A DNA stretch of 64,000 nucleotides. It comes from Desulfovibrio sp. Lineage in GTDB: Bacteria > Desulfobacterota > Desulfovibrionia > Desulfovibrionales > Desulfovibrionaceae. Location of the stretch: positions 137,435 to 201,434 of the forward strand of contig JALHJW010000008.1 of assembly GCA_022839785.1 (NCBI GenBank), given 5' to 3'. Both the position numbers and the translations under genes were made by a program. Below, in pieces: positions 35,494 to 45,029 of the stretch (its first letter is position 1; each line of letters opens with the position of its first letter). The notes under the pieces are model-generated. The model did no database searches. It was given only the letters and a program-made list of their open reading frames with translations, and had not been told where the DNA came from.

Positions 35494-38400
35494 CGCCCAG
35501 GCGGCCCCGGATGGCGGCCACGCTCTGCTCCATGAGCCGTGCGGCGGCCGCGATGGTCTCGGCGACGCCGTCCTCCCCGGCGAGGATGGAGGCCTCCAGG
35601 CGCAGGCAGTGTCGCCGAAGGGCCGCCGCGCCCATCATGCCCGCCGCGCCGGCCATGGTGTGGGCGGTCATGGCTGCGTCCCGCGCATCCCCGCTGTGCA
35701 TGGCCGCGGCGATCCTTTCCAGGCGCATGGCCGCATCTCCGGCGAAGCGGCCGAGCAGCGCGGCGAAGCTTGCGGCCCCCGCGTCCATGTGGTCGTCTAT
35801 CTGCCGCTCGTCCAGCAGGTCGGCTTGGCGCTCTCCCCCGTTTCCCCCGTCCGGTCCGGCATCGCCCGCGCGGATGTCGCGCAGGATGGAGAGCAGGCGC
35901 TCCATGCGCAGCGGCTTGATCAGGCAGGCGTCGGCTCCGGCGGCCAGGAAGCGCTGGCGGCTCTCCTCGGCGGCATAGGCCGTGAGGCCGACGACCGGGA
36001 CGTCGCAAGGCAGGACGCCGCCGTCCGGAGCGCGGCCTGAGCGGATGGCCTGGGTGGCCGAAAGGCCGTCCATAATAGGCATTTGCATGTCCATGATCAC
36101 GGCGTCGAAGGGCTGCGCCGCGAGCATCTCCAGGGCCTGGGCGCCGTTCTCGGCCAAGGCCGCGCGATGGCCGTGCCGTTCCAGAAGTTGAGCCGTGAAA
36201 TGCCGGTTGATCCAGTCGTCCTCGACCAGAAGCAGCGACAGGGGCGGCAGGGCGGCTTCTGCCGGGGCCGGCCTTCCCGCCTGGGGTTTGCGCGCCCGCG
36301 CGGGCAGCACGGGCGCGGTAAAGCAGAAGACCGAACCTCTGCCCTGTTCGCTCTGGAACCAGATGCGTCCGCCCATGATCTCCACCATGCGCTTGCTGAT
36401 GGCCAGTCCGAGGCCCGTGCCGCCGTGGCGTTTGCGCAGGCCGCTCTCGGCCTGGCGGAAGCTCTCGAAGATGGCGTCCTGCATGCCCGGCGGCACGCCG
36501 ATGCCGGTGTCGGCCACGGCGAAGAGCAGGGTGGGGCCGTCCGCATGGCGCTCGGCCATGCGCACGATGACCTCCACGCTCCCTTCATCCGTGAACTTGA
36601 TGGCGTTGGCCACGAGGTTCAGCAGGATCTGGCGCGTCTTGGTCCCGTCGCCCACCACCACGCGGGGCAGCCGGGGGGAAAGGGTGAGGCGCAGGCCGAT
36701 GCCCTTCTCGTCCGCCAGCACCTGCTGCTCGTCCACCAGGCTGCGCGCCAGGGCCGCGGGATCGAAAGGCTCGCGCTCCAACTCCACGCCGCCCGCCTCG
36801 ATCTTGGAATAGTCCAGGATGTCGCTGATCACGCCGAGCAGTGAGGAGGCCGAGTTCTTGAGCAGGGTGGCGCGCTCGCGCTGCTCCGGCGGCAGGTCGC
36901 CCATGAGCAGGAGATCGGCCAGTCCGAGCACGGCGTTGAGCGGGTTCCTGATCTCGTGGCTCATGTTGGCCAGAAATTCGCTCTTGGCCCGGCTCGCGGC
37001 CTCGGCCTCCTCTTTGGCCGCGCGCAGGTCGGCCTCCAGGGCGCGCTGCTCCGTGACGTCCCGGCCCACGCCGATGATCTCGGCCAGACGGCCGTCCTTG
37101 TCGAGGATGGGGGTGTCCGTGCAGGAAATCCAGCGCCAGCCGTGCCGGGTGGGCATGCGCTTCTCGTAGACGGCCACGTGCGGCGGGCGGGAGAGGGCGC
37201 GGACGGCCTCGTCGAAGCCGGAACGGTCGTCCGGATGGATGAAGTCCGTGATGTTCCGGCCGAGCAGATCCTGTTCGCGGCAGTCGAAGAGGCGGCAGCA
37301 GGAGGGGCTGACGTAGAGCAGTCGGCCGTCGGGGGCGAACTTGATGACCACGCCGGTCTGGTTTTCGACCAGGGCGCGGAACTTCTCCTCCTCCCGGCGC
37401 AGGGCCTCCTCGGCTTGCCTGCGGCCCTCGATGTCCGTGTGCGTGCCGATGAGCCGGACCGTGCCCGCGTCCCTGTCCCACTCCACGATGCGGCCTCGGG
37501 ACAGGGTCCAGCGTCTGGAGCCCTCCGGCAGCATCATGCGGTACTCGGCGGCGAAACGCTCGCTCCGTCCGTCGAGGTGGGTGCGCAGGGCCGCCTGCAC
37601 GGTCTGGACGTCGTCGGGATGAATGAAAGGGGAGGACGTCCCCCCGTTCCCTGATTCGTCCGTCAGGATGCAGCCCGGGTCCACGTCCGTGGCCGGATAG
37701 GGGAGGAGGATGTCGAAGACCCCGTCCGATGTGGCCTCCAGGGCCATGCGCAGACGGGCTTCGGAGCGCTTCAGGGACTCCTCGGCCTCCTTGCGTTCGC
37801 TGATGTCGCGGGCCGCCACGAGGATGCCGGTGAGGGCGCCGTGTTCGTCGCGCAGGGGGCTGGTGACGCACTCGAACCAGGATACCCGGCCGTCCTTGCG
37901 CCGGAAAAGCATCTCGTTGCGCTGCGCCTCGTGCATGGGCGTTCCCGCGCGCTCCCGGGCCATGCGACGGCCGAAGCCCTCCCTGGCCACGCCCAGGGCC
38001 TGGGGGGTCATGAAGTCCTCGAAGGACATGCGCAGCATCTCCTGCGGGGTCCAGCCCAGGGTCCTGGTCACCGAGGGGCTGACGTAGGTCAGGCGGAAGG
38101 CGAGGTCGAAGGTGCAGATGACGTCCGCGGAGTTGTCCGCGAGCAGGCGGTAGCGCTGCTCATTCTCCCGCAGGGCCTGGAGCACGTCGCGTTGCGCGCT
38201 GATGTCGAAGGCCGAGCCGATGACCGTGGCCAGTTCGCCCCGCGAGTCGTAGATCAGGGTGGCCCAGTCGCTGAACCAGCGCCATTCCCCCGCGGCGTTG
38301 CGGAAGCGGTACTCGAAGGTGGCGTTGATCCGGCCGCCCCCCCGGGAGGCCAGGGACCGCGTCTTGACCAGGATCTTGGCGTAGTCGTCGGGATGGAGCC

Positions 38401-38707
38401 GTCCGGCCATTTCCGAAAAGGGCGTGGCCAGGAATTGTTCGCGATCGAATCCGGTCAGCTGGGCGACGGAGGGGCTGACGTAGCCGTAGCGGTCGCCTGC
38501 GAAGTCCAGGTGGTAGAGGGTGGCCGGGGAGTGCTCCACCAGTTCCCGGAAGATGGCGGGCAGGGCGCCGGAGCCGGATTCTCCTCCCAGGCAGGCCGCC
38601 TGCAGGCAGGCGAAGGCGGCCTGCGCCTCGGGCGTCGCCGTCCGGAGGTGCTCCTGCAGGCCGACCAGGGATGCGGCCAGTGAAGGGGTGTCGTCGTGCT
38701 CGTGCAT
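35471..38707 (-). CDS. multi-PAS hybrid histidine kinase with receiver and Hpt domains
   Basis: A 1078-residue cytoplasmic-looking kinase with no membrane helix. Order: four PAS/PAC modules from about residue 50 to 570, HisKA with phospho-acceptor His584 (NMSHEIRNPLNA), HATPase, a receiver with Asp873 (VIMDMQMPIMDG) and an Hpt domain with His1016 (AHTMAGAAGMMG). In the Hpt the lysine usual after the phospho-His (HxxKG) is alanine. The domains make an internal His-Asp-His phosphorelay. No partner regulator is adjacent; it is divergent from fliJ and convergent with cobS. Confidence 0.93.
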   Translation of the reverse strand: MHEHDDTPSLAASLVGLQEHLRTATPEAQAAFACLQAACLGGESGSGALPAIFRELVEHSPATLYHLDFAGDRYGYVSPSVAQLTGFDREQFLATPFSEMAGRLHPDDYAKILVKTRSLASRGGGRINATFEYRFRNAAGEWRWFSDWATLIYDSRGELATVIGSAFDISAQRDVLQALRENEQRYRLLADNSADVICTFDLAFRLTYVSPSVTRTLGWTPQEMLRMSFEDFMTPQALGVAREGFGRRMARERAGTPMHEAQRNEMLFRRKDGRVSWFECVTSPLRDEHGALTGILVAARDISERKEAEESLKRSEARLRMALEATSDGVFDILLPYPATDVDPGCILTDESGNGGTSSPFIHPDDVQTVQAALRTHLDGRSERFAAEYRMMLPEGSRRWTLSRGRIVEWDRDAGTVRLIGTHTDIEGRRQAEEALRREEEKFRALVENQTGVVIKFAPDGRLLYVSPSCCRLFDCREQDLLGRNITDFIHPDDRSGFDEAVRALSRPPHVAVYEKRMPTRHGWRWISCTDTPILDKDGRLAEIIGVGRDVTEQRALEADLRAAKEEAEAASRAKSEFLANMSHEIRNPLNAVLGLADLLLMGDLPPEQRERATLLKNSASSLLGVISDILDYSKIEAGGVELEREPFDPAALARSLVDEQQVLADEKGIGLRLTLSPRLPRVVVGDGTKTRQILLNLVANAIKFTDEGSVEVIVRMAERHADGPTLLFAVADTGIGVPPGMQDAIFESFRQAESGLRKRHGGTGLGLAISKRMVEIMGGRIWFQSEQGRGSVFCFTAPVLPARARKPQAGRPAPAEAALPPLSLLLVEDDWINRHFTAQLLERHGHRAALAENGAQALEMLAAQPFDAVIMDMQMPIMDGLSATQAIRSGRAPDGGVLPCDVPVVGLTAYAAEESRQRFLAAGADACLIKPLRMERLLSILRDIRAGDAGPDGGNGGERQADLLDERQIDDHMDAGAASFAALLGRFAGDAAMRLERIAAAMHSGDARDAAMTAHTMAGAAGMMGAAALRRHCLRLEASILAGEDGVAETIAAAARLMEQSVAAIRGRLGVNSPKTS

Positions 38708-38817
38708 GGGATGCCCGTGATGAGGTCACTACACGCCAAGCCCGGGGAGGGCAACGCCGTCCGGGTGCGGCCTGCGGCACGGGTTTTGCTTTTCAGGCTC
38801 CGGAACATGAGGCGGCG

Positions 38818-39261
38818 ATGACCAGACCATTTCGGTTCAAGCTCGACAAAGTGCTCGAATTCCGGCGTCAGGCGGAAGACCAGGCCAAGCTCGCCCTGTC
38901 CAAGGCGCAGGCCAGGCTGGCTGCCGAACGCCAGGCGCTGGACGTTCTGGCGCGGGAGCGCGCGGAGCGTGAAGCGGCCTTTGCCGCGCGGAAGGACTGG
39001 CAGACCGCTGACCTGTGGCTCTGGGAGCGCTGGCGCGAACGACTGAAGCTTGACACGGAGCGCTGCCAGGGCCGAATCAGGACGTGTGAAACCGAGGTGG
39101 AGCGGGCCAGGGCCGAGGTGGTGAACCGGGCCAAGGAGCGCAAGCTTTTGGAAAAACTGAAGGAAAAACAGGCGGTGCGACATGCCAGGGAAGCCCAGGC
39201 CGTCGAACAGAAAGGCTACGACGAAATCAGCACGATCCTCTTCGGGTACGAAAATATCTAG
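38818..39261 (+). CDS. fliJ: flagellar export protein FliJ
   Basis: A 147-residue, almost wholly coiled-coil protein beginning RPFRFKLDKVLEFRRQAEDQA, typical of FliJ, the stalk protein of the flagellar export ATPase FliI. Length matches the family. The usual upstream partner fliI is not next to it here. The next gene, motE, begins inside its 3' end. Confidence 0.88.
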   Translation: MTRPFRFKLDKVLEFRRQAEDQAKLALSKAQARLAAERQALDVLARERAEREAAFAARKDWQTADLWLWERWRERLKLDTERCQGRIRTCETEVERARAEVVNRAKERKLLEKLKEKQAVRHAREAQAVEQKGYDEISTILFGYENI

Positions 39262-39886
39262 GCTGCTCAAGGGGCTTCTGGCCCTGGCCGTGGTCAAAAT
39301 CGCGGTCATCGCCTTCCTGCTGGCCGGGATCGACCCTCTGGGCGGTCTGCTCGGCAAAGCCCCCGTGGGCGAGGCCCGGGCCCAGCAGACGTCCGCGCAG
39401 CAGCCCCCGCAGGCCGCGGGCCAGAAGGTCAAGCCCGAGGAAAAGAAAGCCGATGCCAAACCCGAGACCAAATCCGAGGCCAAGCCCGCCGAGAGCCCGG
39501 CCGCCCAGCCTCCGGCGGACTGGAACACCCTGATGCAGAAGCAGGAGGAACTGAGCCGCCGCGAACAGTCCCTGACCATCCTGGAGAAGGAGCTGAACGC
39601 GCGGCTGGACCAGATCGCCAAGCTCGACCAGCAGATCAAGACCATGCTGGAGGAGGCCAAGGCGGTCAAGGACGAGAAGTTCCGGCATCTCGTGGATGTC
39701 TACGCCAACATGAAGGCCAAGAACGCGGCCGACGCGCTGGACAAGCTGGACGAGAGGACCGCCGTCAAGATCCTGGCGGGCATGCGCGGCCGCCAGGCGG
39801 GCGAGATTCTGAACTTCGTGCCTCCTGCCAAGGCCGCCAAGCTCTCCGAGGCCCTGACCAAGATGCAGATGCCTTTCGAGAACTAG
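39182..39886 (+). CDS. motE: MotE-family flagellar motility protein
   Basis: A 234-residue protein with a basic N terminus, one membrane helix at about residues 29-50 (LLALAVVKIAVIAFLLAG), a Lys/Pro/Ala-rich linker, a coiled coil at about 118-165 and a C-terminal MgtE-N-like domain (DALDKLDERTAVKILAGMRGRQAGEIL). This is the MotE layout, a chaperone-like partner of the stator protein MotC. The best start, ATG 39182 with AGGCGG upstream, overlaps fliJ by 80 bases; no better start exists downstream before the helix. Confidence 0.82.
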   Translation: MPGKPRPSNRKATTKSARSSSGTKISRLLKGLLALAVVKIAVIAFLLAGIDPLGGLLGKAPVGEARAQQTSAQQPPQAAGQKVKPEEKKADAKPETKSEAKPAESPAAQPPADWNTLMQKQEELSRREQSLTILEKELNARLDQIAKLDQQIKTMLEEAKAVKDEKFRHLVDVYANMKAKNAADALDKLDERTAVKILAGMRGRQAGEILNFVPPAKAAKLSEALTKMQMPFEN

Positions 39887-39980
39887 TGCGGTCGGCAGCC
39901 GTAAGACGCGCGTGTCGCGTATGATCGTCGAGAGACAGACCGCTCCTTTTCATGGACGCGCCACCAGCGCCGCGACAGTC

Positions 39981-40016
39981 CGGAGCCGGGGGTTTCCCCC
40001 CGGCTCCGTTTCGTTT
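39981..40016 (+). terminator. rho-independent terminator after motE
   Basis: A 12-bp perfect stem (39981-39992 with 39997-40008, short T-rich loop) is followed by TTTCGTTT. It lies just 12 bases before the truA start. Confidence 0.75.
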
Positions 40017-40027
40017 ATCCCTGCCGC

Positions 40028-40843
40028 ATGCCGCGCCTGAAACTGACATTGGCCTACGTGGGCACGACCTTCGAGGGATGGCAGAGCCAGCCCGGCGGCA
40101 ACACCGTGCAGGACGCGCTCGAAGCCGCGCTGGCGAAGATCGCGGACGAGCCCGTGCGTTGCAGGAGCGCGGGCCGCACCGACGCCGGAGTCCACGCCAT
40201 CGGCCAGACGGCCCATGCCGGCGTGCCCGGGCGGCGCAGGGACGTGGACTGGCGGCTGGCCCTCAACTCCCTCCTGCCGAGCGCGATCAGCGTGCTCGAA
40301 GCCCGCTGGGTTCCCGAAACCTTTCACGCCCAGTACAGCGCCCTGGGTAAGACCTACGCCTACAGTCTCTGGCCCGAGCGCAGCTTCTGCCTGCCGCAGC
40401 GGCAGCCCTTCCTCTGGAAGTGCGGGCCGCTCGACCTTTCCCTGCTGCGCGCCGCGGCCGGCGAGCTGACCGGCCGCCACGACTTCGCGAGCTTCATGAA
40501 CCTGGGCACGCCCGTGGCCCACACTGTGCGCGACCTCAGATCCATCGAGGTCGCGGAACTGCCTCCGGCCGCGCCGGGCCTGCCCGGCGAGATCGTGCTG
40601 CGCTTCACGGCCGACGGGTTCCTGAAGCAGATGGTGCGCAACCTCGTGGGCTGCCTGGTGCTCGCGGGCAAGGGTAAACTTTCCCCGGAAGACGTCCGAA
40701 TGATCCGTATGGCGCAAAACCGCGCCCGCGCGCCCGAGACCGCCCCGCCCCAGGGGCTGTGCCTGGAGCGCGTGGACTACGGCGAGGACGGACTTGGTCA
40801 GGATCGACGGCAGCGGGTTTGCGGTCCCGGGGACGACGGCTGA
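40028..40843 (+). CDS. truA: tRNA pseudouridine(38-40) synthase TruA
   Basis: A 271-residue enzyme. The catalytic motif CRSAGRTDAGVHAIGQ holds the invariant Asp at about residue 53; FHAQYSALGKTYAY and DGFLKQMVRNLVG are further family landmarks. It modifies the anticodon arm of tRNAs. The last 50 bases overlap the FliD-like gene in another frame, and the C-terminal GQDRRQRVCGPGDDG tail is not conserved in character. Confidence 0.95.
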   Translation: MPRLKLTLAYVGTTFEGWQSQPGGNTVQDALEAALAKIADEPVRCRSAGRTDAGVHAIGQTAHAGVPGRRRDVDWRLALNSLLPSAISVLEARWVPETFHAQYSALGKTYAYSLWPERSFCLPQRQPFLWKCGPLDLSLLRAAAGELTGRHDFASFMNLGTPVAHTVRDLRSIEVAELPPAAPGLPGEIVLRFTADGFLKQMVRNLVGCLVLAGKGKLSPEDVRMIRMAQNRARAPETAPPQGLCLERVDYGEDGLGQDRRQRVCGPGDDG

Positions 40844-42467
40844 GGGCGTCTCCGGCGTCTCTGCGCTCGCGGAGAGGTGGCGGCGCGAGGGTGAACCGCG
40901 CGCCCGGGGCGACCGCCAGGCCGAACTGCGCACGCTTCTGCTCTCCGGGCTGAGGAACCGCCTGACAAGGTTCGCCGACGCCCTCTCCCGCTTCGCATGG
41001 CCGGACGATTCCATCCGCAACGGCCTTTCCGTGGACATGGACCCGCGCCTGGAGGGCAAGGTCAGCGCCACGACGCCGCGCGGCTCGGCGATGCGCGACT
41101 ACTACCGGCTTTTTTCGCGCGGCCTGGACCCGTCCGCGCGGACCTCCCTGGAGGCCGGGGACTACGTGGTCGCCCTAGGACTGGGCGACAAGACCGAGCA
41201 ACTGGCCGTCACGGTACAGGCGGGGGCGAGCAACCGGGACGTGCTCACGGCCCTGCGGGACGCCATCAATCAGAGCGCGTTGCCGGTCCAGGCCGAGGTC
41301 GTGCGCCAGACAGCGCCGGGACAGAAGATTCCGGGCCTCGTGAGCACCGGCTCGATCCTGGCTGTGGCGGTCAACGGAGCCTACGCGCACCACGACGTGA
41401 CGCTTGCGGACCGGACCGGGCGTCTGCTCCGGCCGTTGGACATGCGCGAGGTCAGGGACCCCATCCAGGCCCCGGCCCCGAAGCGCTACGACCTTACCGC
41501 GCCGCAGACCGCCAAGCCCACGAAGTACGTCGGCAGCGGCCTTGACCGCTACGCCGAAAGCGGATTGCCCGCCGGGGACTACGTGGTCACCGCGACCATG
41601 GGCAGCCGCAGCGCGGACGTGAGGGTGAACGTGGCGGCGGGCGACACCTGGGAGGAGGTCACGCAGCGTCTGGCGGCCAGGCTCAACGCCGCGGCGGACT
41701 GGCTGACGGCCTCCACGCGCGACGAGGACCGGCCCTACTACGATCCCCGGCTGCCGGACGGCATGGTGCGGCGGTCCCGCCGTTTCATCGAGGTGGAGGC
41801 CCGCGCGCCCAAGGTGGGGGAGCGGCTCAGGCTTTCGGAGGACGTGAGCGCCTCGCCCGACGGCTCGACAGGACTTCTGCGGCGTCTCGGCCTGCACGTC
41901 ACGGCCCAGCCGGGCACGGACGCCAAGATGACCATCAACGGCCGCGAATACGTTCGCGCGCCGGGCACGTTCATCGAAGAGCAGGGTGGGGTGCGCATCG
42001 ACCTCGCGGACGATTTCGGGGAGAGCCTCGCCTTCTCCACCGTGCAGGGGCCGGGGCTGGCGCAGCGCCAACTCGGCGAGATCGCCCTGGCCTACAACGA
42101 TCTCGCCACCTTCCTGCGCTCGGAACGCGACCTCTGGAAGCCCGGCTTCGCCGACGCCTTCGCGGAGCCGGTGCAGCAGCGGCAGGACGGCCTGGCCGGG
42201 ATGGGTCTGACCCTCGATGCGCACGGCAGCCTGCGTTTCGACCCCACGCAGTTCCGGCGCGGCGTCTTCGGCCGGGAGGACGGCGGCTACTCCCTCCTGG
42301 CCGAGCCGGGCGCGGGGCTCGTGCCGGCCTGGCATGCCCAGACCGTGAGCGCGCTCGCCGGGGACCCGGCGCGCTTCCTGGCCGATCTTGCGGCCGTGCG
42401 GCGGGCCTCCCCGGCCGCGGCCCTGGACAACGACCTGCGCAGCCTGCTCGTGAGCGGCCTGGGCTGA
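40794..42467 (+). CDS. FliD-like / flagellin-hook IN motif protein of unknown function
   Basis: A 557-residue protein starting with TTG 40794 inside truA, with GAGG seven bases upstream. Residues about 119-160 and 257-298 are two similar units (AGDYVV ... V-x-V-x-AG ... D/E-V-x2-x-L-x3-I/LN), resembling the IN motif of hook-associated proteins, and KMTINGREYVRAPGTFIE followed by GVRIDLADDFGES resembles FliD. It has no signal peptide, as expected for flagellar export. Its position behind fliJ, motE and truA supports a flagellar role, but it is shorter and more divergent than a regular FliD, so a cap or filament-associated function is only inferred. Confidence 0.65.
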   Translation: MVRIDGSGFAVPGTTAEGVSGVSALAERWRREGEPRARGDRQAELRTLLLSGLRNRLTRFADALSRFAWPDDSIRNGLSVDMDPRLEGKVSATTPRGSAMRDYYRLFSRGLDPSARTSLEAGDYVVALGLGDKTEQLAVTVQAGASNRDVLTALRDAINQSALPVQAEVVRQTAPGQKIPGLVSTGSILAVAVNGAYAHHDVTLADRTGRLLRPLDMREVRDPIQAPAPKRYDLTAPQTAKPTKYVGSGLDRYAESGLPAGDYVVTATMGSRSADVRVNVAAGDTWEEVTQRLAARLNAAADWLTASTRDEDRPYYDPRLPDGMVRRSRRFIEVEARAPKVGERLRLSEDVSASPDGSTGLLRRLGLHVTAQPGTDAKMTINGREYVRAPGTFIEEQGGVRIDLADDFGESLAFSTVQGPGLAQRQLGEIALAYNDLATFLRSERDLWKPGFADAFAEPVQQRQDGLAGMGLTLDAHGSLRFDPTQFRRGVFGREDGGYSLLAEPGAGLVPAWHAQTVSALAGDPARFLADLAAVRRASPAAALDNDLRSLLVSGLG

Positions 42468-42536
42468 GCCTTCCCGCCGGGGTGGACAGGACCGGGGGCA
42501 TTTCCTATGAAGGCCCGTCTTCAGAGGAGGCAGGAG

Positions 42537-43382
42537 ATGGAGATCGTCCGGGACCCGCTCGAACTGCAGCGCATGTGCGCGACCTGGCGCAGGGAGGGAC
42601 TGCGCCTCGGTTTCGTGCCCACCATGGGCTATTTCCACGCCGGGCACCTGGCGCTCATGGACGCGGCCAGGGCGCAAAGCGACCGGCTCGTGGTCTCGCT
42701 CTTCGTCAACCCCTCGCAGTTCGGGCCGGGGGAGGACCTGGCCGCCTATCCGCGCGATCTTGAGCGCGACAGCCGCCTTGCGGCCGAGCGCGGCGCGGCC
42801 GTCCTTTTCGTCCCGGACCCGGAAGCCATGTACCGCGGCCCGGACGTCTGGGTGGACGTGCCCCAGGTGGCGGCCCACCTGTGCGGGGCGAGCCGTCCCG
42901 GGCACTTCCGGGGGGTGGCCACGGTGGTGGCCAAGCTGCTCCTGCTCGCCCAGCCCCACGTCGCGGTCTTCGGCGAGAAGGACCGGCAGCAGCTCGCCGT
43001 GATCCGGGCCATGGCCCGGCAGCTCTTCCTCCCCGTCGAAATCGCGGGCCATCCCATCGTGCGCGAGGCCGACGGCCTTGCCATGAGTTCCCGGAACGTC
43101 TATCTGACCCCTGGCGAGAGGGCGGCCGCTCCGGCCATCCACCGGGGGCTGCTGCGCGTCCGGGACTGGCTCCTGGCCGGGGAGAGGCATTGCGCCGCGC
43201 TGGCCGGAAGGCTGCGGGAGTTTTACGCGGCCGAGCTGCCGGAAGGGCGCATCGACTACGCCGAGTTCGTCCATCCCGAGACCATGACGCCGGTGGCGGA
43301 GATCGACGCCCCGGTGGTCCTGGCGGTGGCCGTGCGCCTCGGCAAGGCCCGCCTCATCGACAATGTTTTGCTGGAATCCTGA
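42537..43382 (+). CDS. panC: pantothenate synthetase
   Basis: A 281-residue enzyme joining pantoate and beta-alanine with ATP. Motifs: FVPTMGYFHAGHLALM with the HxGH nucleotide-binding site, VSLFVNPSQFGPGEDL, FGEKDRQQLAVIR and DGLAMSSRNVYL (KMSKS-like). ATG 42537 is used because AGGAGG lies six bases upstream. It is followed with no gap by panD. Confidence 0.96.
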   Translation: MEIVRDPLELQRMCATWRREGLRLGFVPTMGYFHAGHLALMDAARAQSDRLVVSLFVNPSQFGPGEDLAAYPRDLERDSRLAAERGAAVLFVPDPEAMYRGPDVWVDVPQVAAHLCGASRPGHFRGVATVVAKLLLLAQPHVAVFGEKDRQQLAVIRAMARQLFLPVEIAGHPIVREADGLAMSSRNVYLTPGERAAAPAIHRGLLRVRDWLLAGERHCAALAGRLREFYAAELPEGRIDYAEFVHPETMTPVAEIDAPVVLAVAVRLGKARLIDNVLLES

Positions 43383-43736
43383 ATGGCCAAACGCTGTTTT
43401 CTGCGCTCCAAGCTGCACCGCGCCACGCTCACGGGCTGCGACGTCGACTACGAAGGCAGCATCGCCATCGACGAGGCCCTGCTCAGGGCGGCGGACATGC
43501 TTCCCAACGAACAGGTTGACGTGTACAATCTGGACAACGGCAACCGCCTGACCACCTACGCCATTGCCGGAAAACCCGGCGAGGTGTGCCTGAACGGGGC
43601 CGCCGCCCTGCTGGCCGAACCCGGCCAGCGGGTGATTATTTGCTGTTTCACGTGGCTCGACGAGGACGAGATCGCGGGGCATGCGCCCCGGGTCGTGCTC
43701 CTGGAGCCGGACAACGTCATCGCCCGGACGAAATAG
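43383..43736 (+). CDS. panD: aspartate 1-decarboxylase proenzyme
   Basis: A 117-residue pyruvoyl enzyme giving beta-alanine for PanC. The self-cleavage site Gly25-Ser26 is seen in DYEGSIAID, and the NGAAALLAEPGQRVIIC region is conserved. The ATG directly follows the panC stop, so both steps of the branch are made together. Confidence 0.96.
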   Translation: MAKRCFLRSKLHRATLTGCDVDYEGSIAIDEALLRAADMLPNEQVDVYNLDNGNRLTTYAIAGKPGEVCLNGAAALLAEPGQRVIICCFTWLDEDEIAGHAPRVVLLEPDNVIARTK

Positions 43737-43792
43737 GCGCGCGCCCGTCCGGAACGCATATCATCTCATTACGCCAGGGAGGCCCGTTTCTT

Positions 43793-44962
43793 ATGATCCA
43801 GTGCAAAGGCAAGTACCTGTTCACGTCCGAGTCCGTGACCGAGGGGCACCCGGACAAGGTGGCGGACGCCATCTCCGACGGCATCCTCGACGCCATCATG
43901 GGCCAGGACCCGGATTGTCGCGTGGCCTGCGAAACCCTGGTGACCACGGGCCTCGTGGTCATCGCGGGCGAGATCACAACCTCGGCCTACGCCCACTTCC
44001 CCGAGGTCGTGCGCTCCACGATCAAGGAGATCGGCTACAACTCCTCGGACATGGGCTTCGACTGGGAGACCTGCGGCGTCATCTCCTCCATCGACAAGCA
44101 GTCCCCCGACATCGCCCAGGGCGTGAACCGGGCCAAGCCCGAGGAGCAGGGCGCCGGTGACCAGGGCATGATGTTCGGCTTCGCCAGCAACGAGACCGAG
44201 ACCCTGATGCCCTCGGCCATCTACTGGGCGCACAAGCTCTCCCGCCGCCTGACCTTCGTGCGCAAGGAAGGCGTCCTCGACTTCCTCAGGCCCGACGGCA
44301 AAACCCAGGTGGCCATCGAGTACATCGACGGCAAGCCCGTGCGCATCGACAACATCGTCGTGTCCTCGCAGCACTCGCCCAAGGTCGACTACCAGGATCT
44401 GTGCGACGCCATCAAGAAGGAGGTCATCTTCGAGACCCTCCCGGCGAACCTGGTGGACAAGGACACCAAAATCTACATCAACACCACCGGACGTTTCGTC
44501 ATCGGCGGCCCCATGGGCGACTGCGGCCTGACCGGCCGCAAGATCATCCAGGACACCTACGGCGGCGCGGGCGCTCACGGCGGCGGCGCGTTCTCCGGCA
44601 AGGATCCCTCCAAGGTGGACCGCTCGGGCGCGTACATGGCCCGCTACGTGGCCAAGAACATCGTGGCCGCCGGGCTGGCCGAGAAGTGCGAGGTGCAGAT
44701 CGCCTACTGCATCGGCGTCGCCGAGCCCGTCTCCGTCCTGGCCACCTCCTACGGCACCGGCCAGGTCTGCGACGAAACCCTCACCAAGGCCGTGCGCGAG
44801 GTCTTCGATCTGCGCCCGTACTTCGTCTCCAAGCGCCTGGACCTGCGCCGCCCCATCTTCAGCAAGACCACCAACTACGGTCACTTCGGCCGCGAACTGC
44901 CCGAGTTCACCTGGGAAAAGACCGACGCCGCCGCGGACCTGCGCACGGCCTGCAAGATCTAG
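43793..44962 (+). CDS. metK: S-adenosylmethionine synthetase
   Basis: A 389-residue enzyme making SAM from methionine and ATP. SESVTEGHPDKVADAISDGILD, the GAGDQGMMFGFA loop and TGRFVIGGPMGDCGLTGRK plus GGGAFSGKDPSKVDRS are all present. GGGAGG lies 11 bases before the ATG. A terminator follows. I saw no SAM riboswitch in the 56-base leader. Confidence 0.97.
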   Translation: MIQCKGKYLFTSESVTEGHPDKVADAISDGILDAIMGQDPDCRVACETLVTTGLVVIAGEITTSAYAHFPEVVRSTIKEIGYNSSDMGFDWETCGVISSIDKQSPDIAQGVNRAKPEEQGAGDQGMMFGFASNETETLMPSAIYWAHKLSRRLTFVRKEGVLDFLRPDGKTQVAIEYIDGKPVRIDNIVVSSQHSPKVDYQDLCDAIKKEVIFETLPANLVDKDTKIYINTTGRFVIGGPMGDCGLTGRKIIQDTYGGAGAHGGGAFSGKDPSKVDRSGAYMARYVAKNIVAAGLAEKCEVQIAYCIGVAEPVSVLATSYGTGQVCDETLTKAVREVFDLRPYFVSKRLDLRRPIFSKTTNYGHFGRELPEFTWEKTDAAADLRTACKI

Positions 44963-44988
44963 CCGCGACGGACGGCAAACGGATGCAC

Positions 44989-45019
44989 GAGGGGAGCCCC
45001 GCGGCTCCCCTCTTTTTTT
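44989..45019 (+). terminator. rho-independent terminator after metK
   Basis: A 10-bp perfect stem (44989-44998 with 45003-45012, loop CCGC) is followed directly by seven T. Confidence 0.92.
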
Positions 45020-45029
45020 GCGCCGTGCG

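Noticed and set aside
43737..43792. A SAM riboswitch before metK.
   Set aside because: The leader is only 56 bases and shows no hairpin pattern of a known SAM riboswitch.
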